Assembly (NCBI GenBank): GCA_905182985.1
Contig: CAJJDN010000013.1
Coordinates: 297,441-361,440 of the forward strand
From: Paramecium sonneborni
Lineage: Eukaryota; Ciliophora; Oligohymenophorea; Peniculida; Parameciidae
DNA length: 64,000 bases
Direction of reading: 5' to 3'
In this document: positions 39,598 through 51,369 of the stretch, in pieces
Layout: each line of letters starts with the position of its first letter
Numbering within the stretch: the first letter of the stretch is position 1
Made by a program: the position numbers and the translations under genes
The notes under the pieces: generated by a model
What the model saw: only the letters and a program-made list of their open reading frames with translations
Told to the model about the DNA's origin: nothing
Database searches by the model: none

Positions 39598-40953
39598 ATG
39601 AAATAATATTAATCCTAACCATAAAAATCTCCTTCCAATATAGAAAAGACTAATACTTTTATTACTTAAGTTGATTCTATTAACAATTTCTATACAAATT
39701 AACATAGTTAACATAACCTAAATTTTAATCATATTCTCTCAATGCTTTAAAAAAGACAAGAGTTTTAAGAATAAGAATATAAAATTAAACTTGATTCTTT
39801 AGAAAAAAGAATTAAATAATTAATCTAAATTAGTTCCTAACTTACATAATAAAATACTAAACTTAAAATACAATACTCAGATCTAATCAAAGAATATGAT
39901 ATTATAAAAAACAGAATTATTAATTATGAAGATAACATCCTTAAGAAAAATTCAGAGTATTAATTCAATTTAGATGAACTAACTAAATTAAAAATTGAAA
40001 GAGAAAAAATAATTGGATTAACCAATAAATATCATGAAAGATCAAAAATTAGAAAAAAATAAGTTATTGAATAAGAAAATACTATAAATATTTTAAAAAA
40101 ATAAGTGAATGATTTATAAAAGGCTAATCTCATTTTACTCTCTGAAAAATAAAATATATTATTGTAATCCTAATAAAACCATTAATTTTTAAATTAATAA
40201 TAAAATATATTGTAAGAAGAAATTATAGCTAAAGCATTATAAATAGATTTATCTAATAAAGATGAAATTTAATAAATAATCAAGCATTTCTTGAATAATT
40301 ATTCTAATCATCTTATCTAAATTAATAAGGAGACTAATTAATTAATTATTTTGATCTAAGAATATTTTGATATCAATTTAGATATCAATAATTAATCTCA
40401 ATACAATAAACTCATAAAATAATTTGATTCCTTAATCATTAAATATAATTAGATGTTAGAATAAAAAACTAAATTTTAATAATAATTTAATATCTCTCCT
40501 TAAGACACTTTATTATTGAGTAATTATAATAATTAGAATTTTTACAATAATAATAATAATGTAAATAATACAATTTTTAGTAGTAAAAGAAACAGTTAAA
40601 ACAATTTTTATCAAAATAATGTCAAATAAGATATAATTAGAGCCAGCAAGTATATTAAAATATAGTAAATTCATATGTTTCTTGCTTAAATGATTGAATC
40701 ATTTATTATCTATATTTTTAGAGTTAGAAATCTCAATCATGAAATTCTAGGATCAGAGTAATTTAATAGTGAATATAAAACGAAATTTAAGAAAATTACA
40801 TATGTCATAATAGCAATAATTAGAATGCTAAACAAAAAAAAATTTCATGATTATAACCCATTGATTTTAGTGTTACCCATAGAAGAGACTATTTATTATT
40901 TACTAAATACAATTAGAACTTAGTAGTAAATAATAGAAAAATTTTAAGAGTGA
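39598..40953 (+). CDS. 451-residue coiled-coil protein, unknown
   Basis: Intronless frame of 452 codons from ATG 39598 to TGA 40951-40953. Residues 50-300 are dominated by heptads (EYKIKLDSLEKRIKQLI, NILKKQVNDLQKANLI) with a few breaks. An Asn/Tyr-rich linker follows near 300-330, and the last 120 residues look globular and hydrophobic (HMFLAQMIESFIIYIFRVRN, PLILVLPIEETIYYLLNTIR). No catalytic motif, signal peptide or clear membrane helix. It converges on the next minus-strand gene with only 8 bp between the stop codons. Confidence 0.75.
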
Positions 40954-40961
40954 TATATATT

Positions 40962-41859
40962 TCATCGTAATTATTCACTAATTTTTAAAAGTAACATATC
41001 AATATTTTTATGCAATCTCTAAACTATTTGATTCATTTGGTAATTTAATTAGACAGTATATTTTTATTAGGGGGATTGAGGTTGTACTAAATCAGCAAGT
41101 ATTTTAAATTTATGCTCAATTTTTTTAATTTCACTTAAATATTTTCTTTTTGTTCCTGCCAATTGATAATTAAGAGATTTAGCTTTTTCAGAATCACAAT
41201 TAATTAATTCTTCAAGAAATCGTTGTGTATTTTAGTTTTCATATAAATCAAGCTCTTCAATAAAAGTTTCTAATTCTAATAAATTTATAAATAATAATTT
41301 ATTATTATTTTCTAGATTGATATTTTGAGTTTTAATTTTGTTAGTAATTTTTTACTTCACTTAACTGTTGATTACATAATCTAAATCGCATCTTAAACCA
41401 TTCATTTCCTAGATTTAATAAAAATATACTTTATAAATATTTTTGTATTCTTATTGAATTTCCATTTTAACAGCATTCTTATTTTTTTTGAATGTATTTT
41501 CTATTTATAGAATTTCAGGACGTCTAGGTTAGGTTTTAGAATTTAAAATTTGATTGTCCATTTCAATCATTCTTTATTCTAGTTATTTTATTTGATTTGA
41601 TAATTCAGAAGTATTTTGATTATAAGATTTGAGTTTTCCACAATTTTCAAAGTCATCTATTCTATTTTATAATAAGCTGATTTATTCTTGAATTTTATGA
41701 ATATCTTCAAAACTTTTAATCTAAGTAATAAATCCATCCTATTCATATATAAGTTTATTGATATTATCTATGTTACAAATAGTTTTTACTCTCTAAAGTT
41801 GTAATTTTAGAATTGGATTCTGTTTCTTAATTCAGCTTTGCAGTGCTTAAAAATTGCAT
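40962..41859 (-). CDS. 291-residue coiled-coil protein, unknown
   Basis: One intron (41768-41789) is needed; a second possible in-frame one (41409-41429, 21 nt) would shorten the protein by seven residues. With the first removed there are 292 codons. The protein alternates short and long helices (DIHKIQEQISLLQNRIDDFE, ELSNQIKQLEQRMIEMDNQI, YLSEIKKIEHKFKILADLV) and ends with a helix DMLLLKISEQLR. It looks like a subunit of a rod-like complex such as a kinetochore, dynein-regulatory or SNARE-tether assembly, but I recognise no specific family. Confidence 0.7.
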
Positions 41860-41878
41860 AATAGAAGATAAAAATTTA

Positions 41879-42064
41879 ACGAATAATAATTATCAATTTG
41901 GTAAAATAAAGAGAGATAGTCAAATAAAGGTAGATCAGAAGAATATATTATAGATGGAAAATAGGATAATCTAGTATTTAAAAGAAAAATGGTTTTAGAA
42001 GATTAATTAGATAAGAGATAGAAAATGATTTAGAATTAATATTTAAAAACCAAAAATAGATGTT
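41879..42064 (+). other. orphan coding-like segment without clear start
   Basis: A plus-strand frame reading NEQQLSIWQNKERQSNKGR and KMVLEDQLDKRQKMIQNQYL ends at TGA 42062-42064 and has the Q/K/E composition of genes here. The only upstream in-frame ATG (41770) lies antisense to the neighbouring gene. It could be a small gene with an unseen first exon, a gene remnant, or chance. Confidence 0.25.
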
Positions 42065-42134
42065 GAAAAAAATGTTATTATTAAATTTGTATGTCAAGAT
42101 AAATGATATTTATGTTTATAATATATGTTTTGAA

Positions 42135-43206
42135 TCAATTTACAACATTGCTAAGAGTTTAGATTAATTGATTCTCATTTACCTTTAAGATGAAAGTCAC
42201 CAAATCTAATTTTATAATCATAAGTAAATAATACTTGCTTCTGGATTTTTTTCTAGCCATTTGACAGAAACCATTCCTCTTCCTTCACCTTCTAAAATGA
42301 CATTACATGGTCTTTCAACATATTCGGTTATAATATCTGGCATAGTGGCAACAAGTATGCATAATGGATCTTAAATATCGTATCGATTATTTGTATTTTT
42401 CATTCCTTCATAAATTTCTTTGACAAATTTTCCTTTGACAGTTGTATCTTATTCAAATACTTTAGTTATCTAATTTTAATTAATAAAATACTGTAAATTC
42501 CGACACAGAGATGACTCCTTCATATGGTATTACTATCAATTTCTTAGCTAATACCTTAAAAACAAGATGAGCAGCTTCAGGGTCTGTATGTACATTATAT
42601 TCAGCCACTCCATTATTCATGAAACCCAATCCTAAAATGTTACCACATAAACCAATTATTAATCCTATATTTTCTTCAAAATCTGCTGTCTTCATCATAG
42701 CACATGCTATATTAGTAAGAGCTCCTAAACTTATGATCACTAATTCATCTTTATATTTTAGAGCACTTTCTATCATAAAATCAACCGCATGTTCAGGCTA
42801 GAGTGGATATTAAGAAATGTTTAGCTCCTTTAAATATTTTTCCTAATGACCACTAATTCCATCATCACTAAAAAATTTAGAACTTAAAGTTATTTATTAT
42901 TTCAAGTTTCTATCACATCCCTTATAAATTGGTATTGTAACTCCTGCAATCTTTTATACAATGGTAATATTTTTAATTCCATCATCTATAAAAGAGTTTC
43001 CACTAAAACTTTAGGTATTTTTTATACTTTATGCAAGTGATACCTATTATTTCAATATTTCTTTTAGTTGCTAAATCGAATGCTGTCAGTAAAGCATGAA
43101 TATCATCACCACCAGAATCTGTATCTATTATCATTTTTGTTCTTTGCTTTAAGAGTTTCTCAGGAATACCAAATTAATGTTTGATGAATGAAGGAAGCGA
43201 AATCAT
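42135..43206 (-). CDS. inosine-uridine preferring nucleoside hydrolase
   Basis: 333 residues after removing introns 43009-43027 (19 nt), 42470-42491 and 42206-42234. Motifs: MIIDTDSGGDDIHALL, the DTDxGxDD calcium/ribose-binding signature; VIISLGALTNIA; MNNGVAEYNVHTDPEAAH with the substrate-contacting Asn and Asp; and ITKVFEQ. The enzyme hydrolyses the N-glycosidic bond of purine or pyrimidine ribonucleosides, a salvage reaction useful to bacterivorous ciliates that cannot make purines. The first ATG (43206) overlaps the upstream stop; ATG 43134, just before IIDTDSGG, is an equally good start and is where the family usually begins. Confidence 0.92.
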
Positions 43207-44195
43207 TTATATATATTATTATTTTTTATACTAATCTAATTTTCCTTTGGAGTGAAGATTTTTGTTATCAAATTTAAATTTCTTTTCTTTGCTCTTTCGA
43301 CACTCGATTTTGGTCTAAGTAATGTCTTTTTCATTACAACTACATCATTTATTCGATCCTTCTCTTAAATTATTGGTTTTATAAAATCCATCACAAAATT
43401 TATTTTATCTTCTATCACCAATTTCTGTTAATAAAAAGATTGCTTCTATGATAGATTTTTCACTTTAATCTAATTTTCATTACTGGTAAAAAGAACTCTT
43501 CTCAGTTTTTTCCCTCTATATAATGTATTTGAATTGCTGAAATTTTGGCAAGAAAGTAAATGCTGTAAATCAAGATCATATCCAGATATTATCCATGTTT
43601 ATTGTTTCATATAATCCCAAACCAATATATGTATAAATTCAAAATAACATGCAGCACATAATTTTCTAGTTTCGCATCTCCAAACATTCAGTAAAAATTT
43701 TTTTAAATTTTATTATACTTCTAAATTTGATTACATTCCTTAAATCAAACATATGTATATACATTATTAACTCTATTTTAGACTTATATAGAGTAATTTG
43801 GTTTATTTTAATAACTCAATTTATTTAAAACATATTTATCCTTTAGTATTAATGTATCCACTTTCTATTTCTACATTCATACTTTAGATATCCATAAAAG
43901 TCAAATTTATTTCATTTTCTGCTTGCTGTAGTAATTTTATTTCTTTTGGAGATTATGTAAAATAAAAATCTTTTTAGCCTAGAATAGTCCATAAATCAAT
44001 TATTCCAAAAATAGGTAAAAATTCATCTAAAGTAGTGCATGTACCATTATCTGTTTTTAGTGTTCCTTCCGTTTTGTATCTAATTTCTGAACGGGATTTT
44101 AAGTTGATTCTATTTATATCTAATGCTGTTGTAAACTAAGTGAGAATTCTTTTACTGTGAATAGCAGAAGGTAAACGAGAGCCTAACTATTTCAT
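43203..44195 (-). CDS. 330-residue protein, unknown
   Basis: Intronless frame of 331 codons from ATG 44195 to TGA 43205-43203. N-terminal third is basic (RLPSAIHSKRILTQF, NRINLKSRSEIRYKTEG); a mid region holds a Cys/Trp-rich helix (VWRCETRKLCAACYFEFIHI); the C-terminus is basic with a possible phosphosite (LLRPKSSVERAKKRN). No family recognised. The stop codon overlaps the first ATG of the nucleoside hydrolase by 4 bp (ATGA), though the downstream start is probably the internal one. Confidence 0.65.
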
Positions 44196-44222
44196 TAAAT
44201 TAAAAAAAAATTAAATAATTTC

Positions 44223-45227
44223 ATGTTTAGAGAAACATCATTCTCTAATTATTTTGAATAAAATAATTATTCAACAGTGTAATTATTATTACATGAAGCT
44301 AGATTTATATCATACTAAAAGCGAAATGCGCTGATGTAACTTAAAAAAACTAAATAGATGTATTAAAATTTTGTAAGGAAATCAAATTTTTACTTCTGAG
44401 ATTAAATCTAATGAAAACTTAAATCCAAAATGGAATTAAACTTTTCAATTGAGCATGAGTGGAATAGAAATTATTGTTAATGATTAGAACATGACGATAG
44501 GTTCTCTTTCCTTAGATTTGAGAGAATTGTAATCAAACACATTAAATGAGTGGTACAGTTTCTCAGATAAGAAATAAATTACGGGCACTCTTAGATTGAC
44601 TTTCTAATTCAATCAAAATAATAAAATACAAAAATGTCAAGAATAATTATAATGTCTATTTTCACAATTAGAAGTTAAACTTAAACAATAAAGAATAGCA
44701 TCTCCAACTGTTGGAAGTGTCTAATTAATGTAATAGTTTCTAACAAAACAAAAGCATAACAATAGTAATATTATCAATTCAGAATATTAGAATGGAAATG
44801 AATTTGAAGTTCATAACATTAAATAGTAAATGAATGAAATAAAATAATTAATTAATAAATTTTAATAACTATAAGCCTAAAAATCTAGAGTATATTAATA
44901 ATAAAGTATTTTTTTATTTAAAAAACTCTAGAGATACTTAGCAAATAGAAGGAAATTAATGATTTATAACAATAAATTGCATAATCAAAAGAATCAGTTT
45001 AAAGCCAAATAGCATTATTAAAAATCATAAATGAAGAAGGCAATTATGGAATTACTAAAAAGTAATTAATTTTACAAAAATATAAAAAAAAACAGCAAGT
45101 TTTAATCACCTTAAAATAAAAATTAAATGAACATAAATTTGATAAAAGATAATCCTCTTTAGTTGTTTAAGCATATAAATATGAAGGAAGACCAAGGCAA
45201 AATAATAGTGAATTTTAAGTTAAATGA
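44223..45227 (+). CDS. C2 domain plus coiled-coil protein
   Basis: 316 residues after removing introns 44373-44400 and 44906-44931. The first about 130 residues look like a C2 domain: STVQLLLHEARFISYQKRN, then NENLNPKWNQTFQLSM, NDQNMTIGSLSLDLRELQSN and LNEWYSFSDKKQITGTLRLT. This follows the C2 order of a strand, the N-P-x-W-N-x-x-F motif, and the Leu-Asp-L strand before W-x-x-L. Aspartates typical of Ca2+-binding loops are sparse, so it may bind membrane or protein without calcium. The C-terminal 180 residues are coiled coil (QKEINDLQQQIAQSKESVQ). Similar layouts occur in ciliary transition-zone and centriolar C2 proteins. Confidence 0.72.
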
Positions 45228-45281
45228 ATCAATTTCTTTTTCTTTAATTATTTTTATAGTATTATTAATTAATTTATACAA

Positions 45282-46253
45282 ATGGAGAAATTTAGAGCAT
45301 ATGCTGATTCTCATACAGGAATCAATTTATTTGTACCTGCCTTTGTTAATTAAAAGTTATCACCTTTAATTCTGCTCCTCCATATTGTAATTTAATTGAT
45401 ATTATGTGATATAGATCTTGGGATCCATATTGTTATTGGTTAGAATTCCTATTTTGATGATACTATTTTTATTACTCAAAATTTTGAATACTCTTAAAAT
45501 AGATTCTCTAAATTAATTGATAGGAAAATTGATGTTGGTTACATGTGGATTTTTTAGCATTGAAAATTAAATACCAATATAAGATAAAGGTGGATAATTA
45601 ATATTATCAAATCATTCTAGTCCCATTGATTGGATATTTTTTTTAGCTTAATCTTCGCCAAACTTTGCAACTTTTGTTGAAAGTGGTGATTAAATTAGAT
45701 ATTAAATTCTTTCTTTAAATTAAGTGATTAAGAATATATTCTAAATTAATATAGCATAAACAGGAACTGGATTAGAATTAAATGATATAATATTCTAAAA
45801 TAAACCTACATTATTATTCTTTGAAGTATTTCAATAATATTATTTATAGGGATGTTAAACAAATTAGTTAGGAGTCTTATCACCACCAATATAAATGATA
45901 GCTGAATTACAAAAACTAGCATAATCTATAGTAAATAAAATTCTTATTTTAGAATATATATGTTTTAACTTATTCTGACAGATCTATTTTTACTCCCATT
46001 AATACTACTAGGAATGGATTTTGGCATTTTTTATTAATGTTAACAAACATTTGGAATAATTTAAGAGTTGTTAGCTAAGAATTTGAAACTTCCAAAGATT
46101 ATTTGAAACTAATTACTAATTTTTATGAATGCGAAGGATTAAAAATAGTATTTTATTATTTTATATTAGATCAAATAAAAATACACTGTTTAAACAGATT
46201 TTTTAGCCTATTATTGGAGAACTTCTAAAGGAAATTATATTAAATAAGATTGA
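45282..46253 (+). CDS. PlsC-type lysophospholipid acyltransferase, LOA1-like
   Basis: 299 residues after removing introns 45387-45414, 45931-45952 and 46148-46169. The N-terminus MEKFRAYADSHTGINLFVPA matches the short motif that opens the fungal LOA1/VPS66 family; it precedes a long hydrophobic region (ILLLHI...GSILLLVRIPILMILFLLL). The acyltransferase motif I is NHSSPID (NHxxxxD). The second motif, normally FPEGT, reads LFFEVF here, so the canonical Pro and Gly are missing. A PlsC enzyme acylates lysophosphatidic acid or another lysolipid at the ER or lipid droplet. Activity could be altered by the changed motif. It starts 54 bp after the C2 gene. Confidence 0.8.
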
Positions 46254-46295
46254 GTGTGATATGTTATTTATTTTAAAAAAAAAAGTTAATAATAA

Positions 46296-47242
46296 ATGAA
46301 TTCTAATTTTTTGAAATAGATTGAAGAAGAAAATAGAATTTTAGAATAGGAATTGCAAAACTTATTAAAGTAAAAAATATTTTCATTCTATTCAAAGTTA
46401 AAAAAGATAAAAAGTGGAAAAAGAATTTGAAGATCCTGAAGATGCTTGTCCAAATTTTAGAAGTGAAAAAGGAGATCTAAGTAAAATAGATGAAGAAACT
46501 GACGAAGAATAACCAAATTATATAGAACCATAAAGATTGATAGAATCACCATAAAAATTAGGTAGAAAAATTTTGAATATCAATTAGATTCTATTTTAGA
46601 TAACTCACAAGATTCCATTGGCATTTATCTGGAGAAAAGAAGTAGTAGTACAAGAGAAACATTAAAATTTTTGGAAAGAGAAGTAAAAGAAAAAAATGCT
46701 TAGATTTAAGCTTTATAGATTGATTTAGCTAAAAAGTAAAAATATATAGATTTTCTTGAAAAAAATGGTTAAAAATAAAAAACCCCTTCAAATAAGGAAG
46801 CTAATTGTGAAGGATAATAATAAATATAAAAATAATGTAAAGAATGGGAGAAAAAATATTTTGAATGCAATAGCTAACTTAAAGAGAATAAAAAATATGC
46901 ATAGAAATTATAAGAATTGAATCAATAATTATTACATAAATTAAAATAATTTGAATTTAATACAGAATTGAATTAATAAAAGAATGTAAACAATGAAATA
47001 TATGAGGCAAATACAAATGTTTTGATAAAGTATATATAGTATGTTTAATTTTTAGATATGAATAAATAATAAAGACTCAACAAGAGTAAATTCAATAACA
47101 AGAGGATAGATACATAGCTTTGGAATCTAAATATGATAAATTAAAAGAAAATAGTGAGTAGTTTCTATTTAATTCTCGTGATTTAAAATATTAATATGAA
47201 CATATGCTGAATACTCTGGAATCAATAGCAAATAGTTATTGA
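46296..47242 (+). CDS. 288-residue coiled-coil protein; 3' half duplicated in assembly
   Basis: Introns 46370-46397, 46562-46587 and 47030-47055 leave 289 codons. The N-terminal 80 residues are acidic and Pro/Glu rich (DETDEEQPNYIEPQRLIESP); the rest is coiled coil (AQIQALQIDLAKKQKYIDFL, KEWEKKYFECNSQLKENKKY). No family recognised. Copy A of the duplicated segment begins at 46651 within this gene, so codons from there to the stop reappear at 47857-48448. Only one copy is real. Confidence 0.7.
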
Positions 47243-47855
47243 AAAAATTTATTGATTATTAATTTATTTATTTTAATATAGATTTATTATATAATTTATT
47301 AACCAATCAATGAAATTTTATTTATAAGAATATTATGAAAAAAAATTTAAAAACAATATTCTGAAATTTTTTAATTAAATAAATAAAATGTCATATAAAA
47401 AATAAAAATAATGAATAAGGGTACTTGGAGAGTAGATAATTAATAAATTACTTATATTATTATTTAATTTTAAAATAAAAATTAATGAACAATCAATAAG
47501 AACCATATGTTAGAAATAAAAGAGATTTAAAAGTTCCATACATTTCATGTTAAGATTACACAAATTTAGAATAAGCTTCAAAATTGATACCTGCTTTGAA
47601 GTAAATAAATTAGAGTGAGAGACATTTGGCAGATGCTGTAAATGCATATACATATATAATACGTAGTAACAATGATGATGATATACACAAAGTAATAAGT
47701 ATAATTAATATAAATTAGTCAATAAAATATGGGATTTGGACATCAAGTAAAGAAAACAATGAGAAATTGAATACAAAATATATAGAAGCATAATAAGAAG
47801 GAATTCCAATTTATTTGTTTTTCAGTGTAGTAAGAAGTGGATAATTTGTTGGGGT
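46651..47855. repeat. assembly duplication 3, copy A
   Basis: 1205 bp matching 47857-49061 as far as I compared, offset 1206, with a single N at 47856 between them. It contains the end of the 288-aa coiled-coil gene and the start of the YTH gene (from 47485), which is cut off here by the N. Confidence 0.95.
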
Positions 47856-47856
47856 N

Positions 47857-49061
47857 CAAGAGAAACATTAAAATTTTTGGAAAGAGAAGTAAAAGAAAAA
47901 AATGCTTAGATTTAAGCTTTATAGATTGATTTAGCTAAAAAGTAAAAATATATAGATTTTCTTGAAAAAAATGGTTAAAAATAAAAAACCCCTTCAAATA
48001 AGGAAGCTAATTGTGAAGGATAATAATAAATATAAAAATAATGTAAAGAATGGGAGAAAAAATATTTTGAATGCAATAGCTAACTTAAAGAGAATAAAAA
48101 ATATGCATAGAAATTATAAGAATTGAATCAATAATTATTACATAAATTAAAATAATTTGAATTTAATACAGAATTGAATTAATAAAAGAATGTAAACAAT
48201 GAAATATATGAGGCAAATACAAATGTTTTGATAAAGTATATATAGTATGTTTAATTTTTAGATATGAATAAATAATAAAGACTCAACAAGAGTAAATTCA
48301 ATAACAAGAGGATAGATACATAGCTTTGGAATCTAAATATGATAAATTAAAAGAAAATAGTGAGTAGTTTCTATTTAATTCTCGTGATTTAAAATATTAA
48401 TATGAACATATGCTGAATACTCTGGAATCAATAGCAAATAGTTATTGAAAAAATTTATTGATTATTAATTTATTTATTTTAATATAGATTTATTATATAA
48501 TTTATTAACCAATCAATGAAATTTTATTTATAAGAATATTATGAAAAAAAATTTAAAAACAATATTCTGAAATTTTTTAATTAAATAAATAAAATGTCAT
48601 ATAAAAAATAAAAATAATGAATAAGGGTACTTGGAGAGTAGATAATTAATAAATTACTTATATTATTATTTAATTTTAAAATAAAAATTAATGAACAATC
48701 AATAAGAACCATATGTTAGAAATAAAAGAGATTTAAAAGTTCCATACATTTCATGTTAAGATTACACAAATTTAGAATAAGCTTCAAAATTGATACCTGC
48801 TTTGAAGTAAATAAATTAGAGTGAGAGACATTTGGCAGATGCTGTAAATGCATATACATATATAATACGTAGTAACAATGATGATGATATACACAAAGTA
48901 ATAAGTATAATTAATATAAATTAGTCAATAAAATATGGGATTTGGACATCAAGTAAAGAAAACAATGAGAAATTGAATACAAAATATATAGAAGCATAAT
49001 AAGAAGGAATTCCAATTTATTTGTTTTTCAGTGTAGTAAGAAGTGGATAATTTGTTGGGGT
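47857..49061. repeat. assembly duplication 3, copy B
   Basis: Second copy of 46651-47855. The YTH gene is complete only in this copy because its sequence continues past 49061. Confidence 0.95.
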
Positions 49062-49527
49062 AGCAAAGTTGACATCTGGATACAAAGAAGAGAGTTTTCA
49101 ATATTGGTGGGAAATAAAGAAATGGAAGGGACACTTCAACGTGTAATGGGTTTATGTAAAAGATGTGCCAAATAAACATTTTGAGCATTTAAAAAATAGG
49201 TTAGAAATATATATAACTATGAATAGTGATAATGTAGAAGTGACTAGATCAAGAGATGGAGTATTTTTGAATTGGGAAACTGGAAAAGAGATGATGAAAA
49301 TATTTGAAGAATTTTCAGATAAAAAAAGTATATTGAATGATTTTACAGTAATTGATGAGAGAGAACAAGCATTGAGATAATACAAATATCAAATGTAATA
49401 GTAAAGAAATCAATAATAATACTATCCTTATTATCAATATCAATATTATGATTATCAACAATACCAATAGTACCCATAATAATATCAATAATATCAAAAT
49501 TATTATTGGTAACAACCTTAGAAATGA
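48691..49527 (+). CDS. YTH-domain m6A RNA-binding protein with Gln/Tyr-rich tail
   Basis: 269 residues after removing intron 48898-48924 (27 nt). The first about 200 residues are a YTH domain: AYTYIIRSNNDDDIHKSIKY, GIWTSSKENNEKLNTKYIEA, PIYLFFSVVRSGQFVGVAKL, YWWEIKKWKGHFNVQWVYV, KDVPNKHFEHL and RDGVFLNWETGKEMMKIFEE. The aromatic cage is expected from the Trp in IWTSS, the Trp in KKWKG and a further aromatic nearby, so m6A recognition looks possible. The last about 55 residues are a Gln/Tyr-rich, prion-like tail (YPYYQYQYYDYQQ). YTH proteins control mRNA fate by reading N6-methyladenosine. Confidence 0.93.
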
Positions 49528-49594
49528 TTTTATATATCAAATATTGTTAAAGTTTCACCATGCACATAAACAATAAAATTTTATATAAATAAAA

Positions 49595-50693
49595 ATGAAT
49601 ATGGAGAAAGCTTTCTATCTAAATGGGAAACCATTAATTAAACCTCAATTGTCAAATGATGAATAATTAAATGAAAGACTTGATAGAACTGGATACAAGA
49701 TTGACGATTTAAATAGATTGAATGAAAAGCCTGTTTTACAAATAGTACTTATTCAATTTATTGATTAGATAGATCTTGATGGTCTTACATCAAGTTATTT
49801 GAATAACAATCCTTTATTTTAAATATTGAAATCATAAATTATGAATTGGAATGAAAAAGTAACACTTCATAGAGCTGAACAAATCAAATTATCAAATCCT
49901 TTAGTTTCTGATAATCTTTATCGTCAACTTAAAAATTCGCTATTAGAAATAGTTAGTACAAGGAATAAAATATAACAAAAAGATTTCCTTACCAAAGTAT
50001 CAAACTGGTTCTTCTCTTAATTACCAAAATCTTAGACCGCTTCATTAAAATAATCTCTCCTAGATAAAAAAGATTCAGTAATTCATTTATTATATAATTA
50101 GACTCTTCATTTTATTCCTAATACATACAATGAAGATTAATATACCTCTGGTATTGAAGATTATGTTCTTAAACAGAGGATTTTTAAAGTAAATAAGCTG
50201 ATCTTGAAAAATAAAAATTAATTCATAAAGACTACCAGGTGAACTTATGAATAATCCTGATCAAGAGACTGTTTAAAGTAATAGGATTATATCATCTAGA
50301 TGTTTCAAAAGATTATTCAGTTCTGTGTTACCGATTATTTTTAAAAATTTTCTAAACTTTATTCATATATTAAAGAAAGCATTATTAAATTAATAATTAA
50401 ATTATTGACAAATTAACCCTCAAAACATATAGTATTAAATAAGAATTAAATTCATAAGTAGAAAATATATATTTATTCAATTTATTTAGATTGGTGAAAT
50501 TAAACAATTAAAAAATAGATTAGCATCAGCTAATAAATTTGTTCCAATCAATATTCTTTAGAAATCTATATTGATTCCTTAAGGACATGCTAATCCTTAT
50601 AAAATACCTCTTCCAAAACCAGGAATTCTTTCAGCAAACCTTCCTGATGATTAAAAATAAAATAAAACTAAAAAAAAGAAAATAATAAAATGA
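49595..50693 (+). CDS. 345-residue protein, unknown
   Basis: Two introns (50239-50267, 29 nt; 50458-50489, 32 nt) leave 346 codons. The N-terminus is polar (KPLIKPQLSNDEQLNERLDR) with short hydrophobic segments (PVLQIVLIQFIDQIDLDGL); the middle is helical; the last 50 residues are Pro/Lys rich (HANPYKIPLPKPGILSANLP) and end in a very basic tail (KTKKKKIIK) that may be a nuclear signal. No family recognised. It follows the YTH gene by 67 bp on the same strand. Confidence 0.65.
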
Positions 50694-50835
50694 TTAAAAT
50701 TATATTCTAAATCTAATGACTGAAAATATTTGTTATAGATTAAATTTACTGAAATTAATATATAAAATGTAATTTATATTAAGAAATTTTGTTATTTAAA
50801 CTAATAATATTCTATAATAAATATAAATAGTTTTA

Positions 50836-51324
50836 ATGTCTCAATCAAATAGTCTATCAGTACCTAAAGCTAAAACATCCCTTTTAAGCCCTTTAAAATT
50901 AATAGGTAATAAATATTAAAAGGTTTATGAATTTTATGTTATCAATGAAGAAGAAATTTTAAATATAACTTTGAACTTGTCTTCTAAAATTAAACTTGTG
51001 AATGCTATCTCTGAAGTTCTTTAATAATTATGCAAAGAACATCCATTAGATTAAAATGCGAATAATTATGATATTTATATTTCTAAAAAGAATGGTAAAC
51101 CCAAAACTGATTTCCCATCTTTTCAAGCAGATTTATCATTAGAAGAAACTGGAAATAATAATTTTTCTTTAGTTCACATTGCATTCCAAGAATCGAAACC
51201 AAAAAGAAAATCAACTTTTGATATAACAAATCATTATAATTAAGGAATGCATAAAAATTAAAATGAAAATATTTAAGTCAAAAAGAAAAAGAATTGGCTT
51301 TTCAACTTTTTAGGATGCTTATGA
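50836..51324 (+). CDS. 162-residue protein, unknown, beta-rich
   Basis: Intronless, 163 codons, ATG 50836 to TGA 51322-51324. After a Ser-rich lead (MSQSNSLSVPKAKTSLLSPL) comes a segment of alternating hydrophobic strands (VYEFYVINEEEILNITLNLS, NYDIYISKKNGKPKTDFPSF, NFSLVHIAFQESKPKRK) with a helix between, which suggests a small ubiquitin-like or Ras-binding fold. The C-terminus is basic and ends FLGCL. No family recognised. Confidence 0.6.
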
Positions 51325-51369
51325 TTTTATTAGACTTTTTTTTAATATTTTTATTAATTGAATTTCTTA

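Noticed and set aside
49315..49540. Overlapping minus-strand ORFs rich in Ile/Leu opposite the YTH gene tail
   Set aside because: They are the antisense of the Gln/Tyr/Asn repeats; the YTH reading on the plus strand is complete and conserved.
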